DNA of 10,542 nt from Gammaproteobacteria bacterium (GTDB taxonomy: Bacteria > Pseudomonadota > Gammaproteobacteria > Pseudomonadales > Pseudomonadaceae): NCBI GenBank assembly GCA_012800475.1, contig JAAZJF010000150.1:1-10542 (forward strand). Direction: 5' to 3'. A model generated the notes under the pieces. It saw only the letters and a list, made by a program, of their open reading frames with translations. It made no database searches and had not been told where the DNA came from. Shown in pieces: positions 7,278 to 10,542 of this stretch (its first letter is position 1; every line of letters starts with the position of its first letter). The translations under genes were made by a program, and so were the position numbers.

Positions 7278-7327
7278 ACTGAAGGGTTTTGCACACAGCC
7301 TTTATGCATTCTTTTGAAGCGAACACC

Positions 7328-8386
7328 ATGACCTCAGCCCACTGGTGGCTCCGCGCCGCCGCCCCCCTGTCTATTTCAGCCCGCGATAATGCGCAAGCAC
7401 ATCAAGATCAGCTCACCAAGCCCCAAGGCTCCTTAGGTCGTCTGGAGCAGGTTGCCATTCACTTAGCTGCGCTGCAGCACCGCGTCAAACCACAGATAGA
7501 GCAACCCCATATGCTGGTCTTTGCCGGCGATCACGGCATTGTTGCGCAAGGTGTGTCGGCTTTTCCTCAGTCTGTCACCATTGCCATGCTGGCCAACTTT
7601 GTGCAGGGCGGCGCGGCAGTGGCCACTTTGTGTCAGCACCAAGGTATTGCGTTAAGCGTGATCAATTGCGGCACGGCCACGGCGTGCGAGCACTTAACCC
7701 ACATCCATCATCAGCCGATTATGCCCGGTACCCATGATTTCTCGCAGCAAGCAGCTATGAGTCGCGAGCAAGCCCTGCAGGCTTTAGCTTTGGGTCAAGC
7801 CCAGGTGGAGCGTGTTAATGCTCAGGGTTGTGATTTTTTGATGTTAGGTGAAATGGGTATTGGCAACACCTCAGCGGCCACTTGTTTGAGCGCGGTGTTA
7901 CTGGCTAAGGATGTGGCCGCATTGACCGGTGCGGGCACCGGCATGACAGGCGCAGCCCTCAGTCATAAACAACAGGTCTTAACCGCAAGCGTGGCACGCG
8001 CACGTCCACATATTAACTCGCCATTAGCAGCCTTAACTGAGCTGGGCGGTTTAGAAATCGCTGCCATTGCCGGAGCCTATATTCGCGCCAGTCAACTGGG
8101 CATCCCGTGCTTGGTAGACGGCTTTATTACCACCGCTGCTGCGTTACTGGCGGTGCAACTCAACCCCAGCGTGCGCGATTGGTTGCTCTTTGCACATCAT
8201 TCAGCTGAACAAGGCCACGGCGTGTTACTCAAGGCTTTAGCGGCGCAGCCTTTACTGCATTTAGACATGCGTTTAGGCGAAGGCTCAGGCGCCGCAGTCG
8301 CTTACGCGACGGTGCAGCAAGCCTTAGTTATTCATAATCAGATGGCCACCTTTACTCAGGCCTCAGTGGACAATACACACCTATGA
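7328..8386 (+). CDS. cobT: Nicotinate-nucleotide-dimethylbenzimidazole phosphoribosyltransferase
   Basis: CobT transfers phosphoribose from nicotinate mononucleotide to the lower-ligand base (5,6-dimethylbenzimidazole) to give alpha-ribazole phosphate, in the nucleotide loop branch of cobalamin synthesis. The 352-residue protein has the family size. Motifs in order are LTKPQGSLGRLE (29-40), VFAGDHGIVAQGVSAFPQSV (64-83), INCGTA, GEMGIGNTSAAT with Glu175, and RLGEGSGAA with Glu318. Glu318 lines up with the catalytic glutamate (Glu317) of Salmonella CobT. I chose the ATG at 7328 because MTSAHWWL resembles the start of pseudomonad CobT. Its Shine-Dalgarno is weak (GAAGCGA region), and the in-frame ATG at 7304 has none. 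The stop overlaps the cobC start (ATGA), so the two are translationally coupled. The usual partner cobU/cobP is not upstream; a DUF2288 gene occupies that place. Confidence 0.95.
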   Translation: MTSAHWWLRAAAPLSISARDNAQAHQDQLTKPQGSLGRLEQVAIHLAALQHRVKPQIEQPHMLVFAGDHGIVAQGVSAFPQSVTIAMLANFVQGGAAVATLCQHQGIALSVINCGTATACEHLTHIHHQPIMPGTHDFSQQAAMSREQALQALALGQAQVERVNAQGCDFLMLGEMGIGNTSAATCLSAVLLAKDVAALTGAGTGMTGAALSHKQQVLTASVARARPHINSPLAALTELGGLEIAAIAGAYIRASQLGIPCLVDGFITTAAALLAVQLNPSVRDWLLFAHHSAEQGHGVLLKALAAQPLLHLDMRLGEGSGAAVAYATVQQALVIHNQMATFTQASVDNTHL

Positions 8387-8997
8387 TCACTACTTATATC
8401 GACATCATTCGCCATGGCGAACCTGAAGGCGGCAATGTTTTTCGCGGTCGCACCGACCATCATTTAACCCCGCGCGGCATCGAGCAATTTCAACAACGCA
8501 CCGAGTGCTTAGGCCACAGCTGGAATCAAGTGGTGAGCTCGCCCTTGTCCCGCTGCAGGCAATCGGCCCATTTACATGCTACAGCGCACGGTATCCCACT
8601 GCATATTGAGCCCAATTTTGCCGAGATTGATTTTGGTGCTTGGGAAAACAAATGCGTGGACACCGTGATGGCCGAAGAAAACATCAGCCAACTGTGGCAA
8701 GACCCGATGAATTTTTGCGCACCCGATGGCGAACACACCACAGCATTACAACAGCGCAGCCTCTTAGCTTGGGAGCAGCTGCTGCAAACCCATCAAGGTC
8801 AGCGTGTGATGCTCGTCACTCACGGCGGTGTGATGCGTGTTTTGGCACAACACCTTTTAGAGCTCGCACCCAGCGCAATGAACAAACTCAGCCTGCCCTA
8901 CGCCGCTGCCATGAGTTTTAAAGTCATCGACTCGCATCACGAAGGCCAACCACAACGCTGGCTGAGTTTAGTCAGCTTGGATGGCAACGAGTTATGA
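8383..8997 (+). CDS. cobC: Alpha-ribazole phosphatase, histidine phosphatase superfamily
   Basis: CobC removes the 5'-phosphate from alpha-ribazole phosphate (or from the cobalamin phosphate product) in nucleotide loop assembly. The 204-residue cytosolic protein has the histidine phosphatase signature IIRHGE with the phospho-accepting His11 in RHG (10-12). Arg57 lies in SSPLSRC, Glu81 in FAEIDFGAWE, and the second catalytic histidine His147 in LVTHGG. The FGAWE segment is common in CobC-type members. Its ATG overlaps the cobT stop, and its own stop overlaps the cobS start, both as ATGA. Sequence alone would only give a phosphoglycerate mutase-like phosphatase; the position between cobT and cobS makes alpha-ribazole phosphatase the clear choice. 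Note that in Pseudomonas nomenclature cobC is also used for an unrelated aminotransferase. Confidence 0.93.
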   Translation: MITTYIDIIRHGEPEGGNVFRGRTDHHLTPRGIEQFQQRTECLGHSWNQVVSSPLSRCRQSAHLHATAHGIPLHIEPNFAEIDFGAWENKCVDTVMAEENISQLWQDPMNFCAPDGEHTTALQQRSLLAWEQLLQTHQGQRVMLVTHGGVMRVLAQHLLELAPSAMNKLSLPYAAAMSFKVIDSHHEGQPQRWLSLVSLDGNEL

Positions 8998-9764
8998 GCA
9001 CCTACTACTGGGGCTTTTGGTATGCGCTGATTTTTCTCAGCCGCGTGCCTGGACCGTACCTCAAGCGTATCGACGCTCAAGTACAACAAGCCGCCATGTG
9101 GTTTTACCCGGTGGTGGGCGCTATTCTTGGACTGTTGCTGGTGGGCTTAGTGTCGTTGTGTCTGTACTCCAATCCGCAGGTGCCTTTACTGCTGGTGGGC
9201 GCTTTAGTTTTAGGCCTGTGGGTGTACTTTACCGGCGCGATGCATCTGGATGGCGTAGCCGATACCGCCGATGCTTGGGTCGGTGGCTTGGGCAATCACG
9301 AGCGCACCTTAGAGATTATGAAAGACCCGCGCATTGGCTCCATGGGCGTGGCGGCGATGGTAGTGATTTTACTGGTGAAATTTGCTGCGATTGTCGCGCT
9401 ACTGCAATCAAGTGCAGACAATAGCGCCCTGCTGCTCAGCGGTTTAGTGCTGGTGCCGATGATGGCCAGAGCTGGCATTATCGGCTTGATGGCTACTACC
9501 GCCTATGTGCGCAAAGAAGGCATGGTCAGCACCACGCAAAGCGCTGCTTCGCTGCGTAAACTGCTGGTCATGACTACGGTGTTGGCACTGCTCGCTGTGC
9601 TGTTATTGCAAGGGCAAGCAGGGTGGATCTTAGCGGTATGGGTCGGTGTGCTAGCGCTCTATCGGCGGGCACTGAAAAAACGTCTGGGTGGCTATACCGG
9701 CGACACTTTGGGCGCTGCAGTGGAAATACAAGAAACAGTATTACTCGTCGCCCTAGTGCTCTAA
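8994..9764 (+). CDS. cobS: Adenosylcobinamide-GDP ribazoletransferase (cobalamin synthase)
   Basis: CobS (CobV in aerobic-pathway naming) is the inner-membrane enzyme that joins adenosylcobinamide-GDP and alpha-ribazole to make adenosylcobalamin. The 256-residue protein is strongly hydrophobic with about six or seven membrane segments. Family motifs are FLSRVPGP near the N-terminus, FYPVVGAILG (37-46), the acidic metal-binding motif HLDGVADTADAW (84-95), KDPRIGSMG (110-118) and the C-terminal GGYTGDTLGAAVEIQE (232-247). All of these are intact. It starts inside the end of cobC (ATGA overlap) and is the last recognised gene of the transcript. A terminator lies about 125 bp after its stop, with one short hydrophobic ORF in between. 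Confidence 0.96.
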   Translation: MSTYYWGFWYALIFLSRVPGPYLKRIDAQVQQAAMWFYPVVGAILGLLLVGLVSLCLYSNPQVPLLLVGALVLGLWVYFTGAMHLDGVADTADAWVGGLGNHERTLEIMKDPRIGSMGVAAMVVILLVKFAAIVALLQSSADNSALLLSGLVLVPMMARAGIIGLMATTAYVRKEGMVSTTQSAASLRKLLVMTTVLALLAVLLLQGQAGWILAVWVGVLALYRRALKKRLGGYTGDTLGAAVEIQETVLLVALVL

Positions 9765-9778
9765 TAGCACTGTTCTAT

Positions 9779-9880
9779 ATGGAGCTGGCGCTGTTTTTAA
9801 CGGCTCAATATGCAGCGTTTTTACTCGGCTGTGCAGTCTTGAGCACAGCGTTGAACAGCTCTGTGGCGGGCAGCATCTGA
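9779..9880 (+). CDS. Possible small hydrophobic protein, 33 residues
   Basis: An ATG-to-TGA frame just after cobS encodes 33 residues, with one hydrophobic stretch (LALFLTAQYAAFLLGCAVLS) long enough for a single membrane helix. It is in a different frame from cobS and starts 14 nt after its stop. No Shine-Dalgarno sequence is visible, and the family is unknown to me. It lies before the terminator at 9888-9917, so it would be on the cob transcript. Chance is a real possibility. Confidence 0.2.
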   Translation: MELALFLTAQYAAFLLGCAVLSTALNSSVAGSI

Positions 9881-9887
9881 GCAATAA

Positions 9888-9917
9888 AAAAGGCAAGCCT
9901 ATGCGGGCTTGCCTTTT
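9888..9917. terminator. Bidirectional intrinsic terminator between cobS and the rhodanese gene
   Basis: A perfect 12-bp stem (9888-9899 with 9906-9917) has a 6-nt loop. The plus-strand side ends in TTTT and the minus-strand side in six T residues (A-run 9886-9891). It can serve both the cob operon and the convergent rhodanese gene, whose stop is at 9941. Confidence 0.9.
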
Positions 9918-9940
9918 CATGTGACCGGTCGGTGAATCGC

Positions 9941-10465
9941 TTATTTAGCCATTTTTTTGTTCCATGGCATCACTAACAACATGCGCGCTAAACCACAAAA
10001 ACCTGTCACACCGGCCATAATTAAGCCCGCACCGACAAAGCCTGATAAAGCGTACCAAGCTGGCGCGACTGTCGTACCTAAAATCACGCCTAAGAGAATC
10101 ATCGAGCCGGCACCAATTTGCACTTGGCGCTGTAATTCCAGCGGCTGCTTAGTATCTTTAATGACTGGAAAACCCGCTTTTTTCCAGCCGTCTAAGCCAC
10201 CTTCCAAAATATACACTTCACAGCTGGCGCAATTATCCAACGCATCGGCATTCATTTTAGTGCGGTTACCTGAGGTGCAATGGAAAATCACCGCATTGGC
10301 TTCATTGCTTGGCACGCCTTGGCTGTTCAACAGCTCCATTGGCATATGTTTAGCCACAGCAATGTGTTCACGAGCGTACTCATCAAGGCCGCGGATATCG
10401 ACCAATACCGCCCCTTTTGCCAGTAGTTCTTGTGCAGCTTGCGGAGTTAATACTTTACCAGTCAT
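9941..10465 (-). CDS. ygaP: YgaP-like membrane-bound rhodanese with DUF2892 domain
   Basis: This is a probable inner-membrane sulfurtransferase with its catalytic domain in the cytosol. The protein has 174 residues, the same length as E. coli YgaP, and aligns with it from end to end. The rhodanese domain covers about 1-105, with VDIRGLDEYAREHI (22-35) and the active-site loop FHCTSGNRT, where Cys63 is the catalytic cysteine as in YgaP. EGGLDGWKKAGFPV (88-101) closes the domain. LQRQVQIGAG then leads into two membrane helices at about 117-134 and 138-160 (DUF2892), with GFVGAGLIMAGVTGFCGLARML resembling the YgaP dimerising helices. I chose the ATG at 10465 because GAGG lies 6 nt upstream; an in-frame ATG at 10507 would add 14 residues without family support. 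E. coli ygaP follows the ArsR-type regulator gene ygaV; the gene upstream here is outside the window. The physiological thiosulfate or persulfide acceptor is unknown. Confidence 0.93.
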   Translation of the reverse strand: MTGKVLTPQAAQELLAKGAVLVDIRGLDEYAREHIAVAKHMPMELLNSQGVPSNEANAVIFHCTSGNRTKMNADALDNCASCEVYILEGGLDGWKKAGFPVIKDTKQPLELQRQVQIGAGSMILLGVILGTTVAPAWYALSGFVGAGLIMAGVTGFCGLARMLLVMPWNKKMAK

Positions 10466-10485
10466 ACGACACCTCAAAATAAGTC

Positions 10486-10515
10486 TCAATAGATGCGATA
10501 CATGCAACCTGCCAA
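10486..10515 (-). promoter_or_regulatory. Possible promoter of the rhodanese gene
   Basis: Reading the minus strand, TTGGCA (10515-10510) matches five of six -35 positions. It is followed after 18 bp by TATTGA (10491-10486), a poor -10. The RNA would begin shortly before the GAGG ribosome binding site. The match is weak and the gene could instead be transcribed from an upstream gene outside the window. Confidence 0.2.
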
Positions 10516-10542
10516 TGAGCGTTCACAGAGGCTGCTGATCAA

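Noticed and set aside
7235..7327. Cobalamin riboswitch upstream of cobT
   Set aside because: The gap is 93 bp, far shorter than a cobalamin riboswitch, and no B12-box-like sequence is visible; only a simple hairpin is present.
8981..9424. 147-residue plus-strand frame overlapping cobS
   Set aside because: It is out of frame with the intact, motif-complete CobS, and its composition rich in Arg, Ser and Gly is typical of a shadow frame.
9957..10538. 193-residue plus-strand open frame opposite the rhodanese gene
   Set aside because: It is an antisense shadow: the minus strand carries the full YgaP-like protein with catalytic motif and ribosome binding site.
10486..10542. C-terminal end of an upstream minus-strand gene (18 residues ending at 10486), perhaps an ArsR-type regulator as in E. 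coli ygaV-ygaP
   Set aside because: The frame is open to the window edge and the 20-nt spacing fits an operon, but 18 residues show no recognisable family pattern.
1..10542. Mobile element, phage, CRISPR or defence system
   Set aside because: No transposase, integrase, direct repeat array, nuclease or toxin-like gene was found; all substantial genes belong to known metabolic or conserved families.

Overview
The window reads as chromosomal DNA from a gammaproteobacterium, most likely a moderate-GC member of Pseudomonadaceae. This is an inference from gene content (FadL-type porin, long AcnA, BolA with a Cys-containing tail, DUF2288, CobTCS, YgaP-like rhodanese) and protein sequence character; no rRNA or other marker is present. 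Genes are densely packed and look like ordinary housekeeping or metabolic genes. I see no transposase, tRNA, integrase, CRISPR array or phage gene.

Layout: (1) 1-366, plus strand, the C-terminal end of a FadL/OmpP1 outer-membrane protein. (2) 367-579, a gap with a hairpin and the ribosome binding site of the next gene. (3) 580-3408, plus strand, aconitase A. (4) 3438-3474, a strong terminator hairpin shared by convergent transcripts. (5) 6830 down to 3496, minus strand, a tight four-gene run transcribed as 3-hydroxyacid dehydrogenase (GlxR/GarR type), hydroxypyruvate isomerase-like protein, Spinster-type MFS transporter, BolA-family protein. Two of its junctions share bases and the third is 22 nt. 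(6) 6831-6922, a divergent intergenic region. (7) 6923-9764, plus strand: DUF2288 protein, then cobT-cobC-cobS with ATGA overlaps between the last three. (8) 9888-9917, a second shared terminator hairpin. (9) 10465 down to 9941, minus strand, a YgaP-like membrane rhodanese.

How the genes work together: CobT, CobC and CobS carry out the lower-ligand activation and attachment end of cobalamin synthesis: activation of the base to alpha-ribazole phosphate, its dephosphorylation, and joining to adenosylcobinamide-GDP. The kinase CobU/CobP that makes adenosylcobinamide-GDP is not in the window. The minus-strand operon couples isomerization and reduction of a small hydroxy-keto acid (hydroxypyruvate/tartronate semialdehyde, or a related tetronate) with a transporter, but lacks glyoxylate carboligase and any kinase, so its substrate is open. 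AcnA and BolA both relate to iron-sulfur biology but are on separate transcripts.

I did not find a convincing previously undescribed system. The most useful leads are the gcl-less glxR-hyi-MFS-bolA operon, DUF2288 at the head of the cob genes, and the structured leader before cobT.
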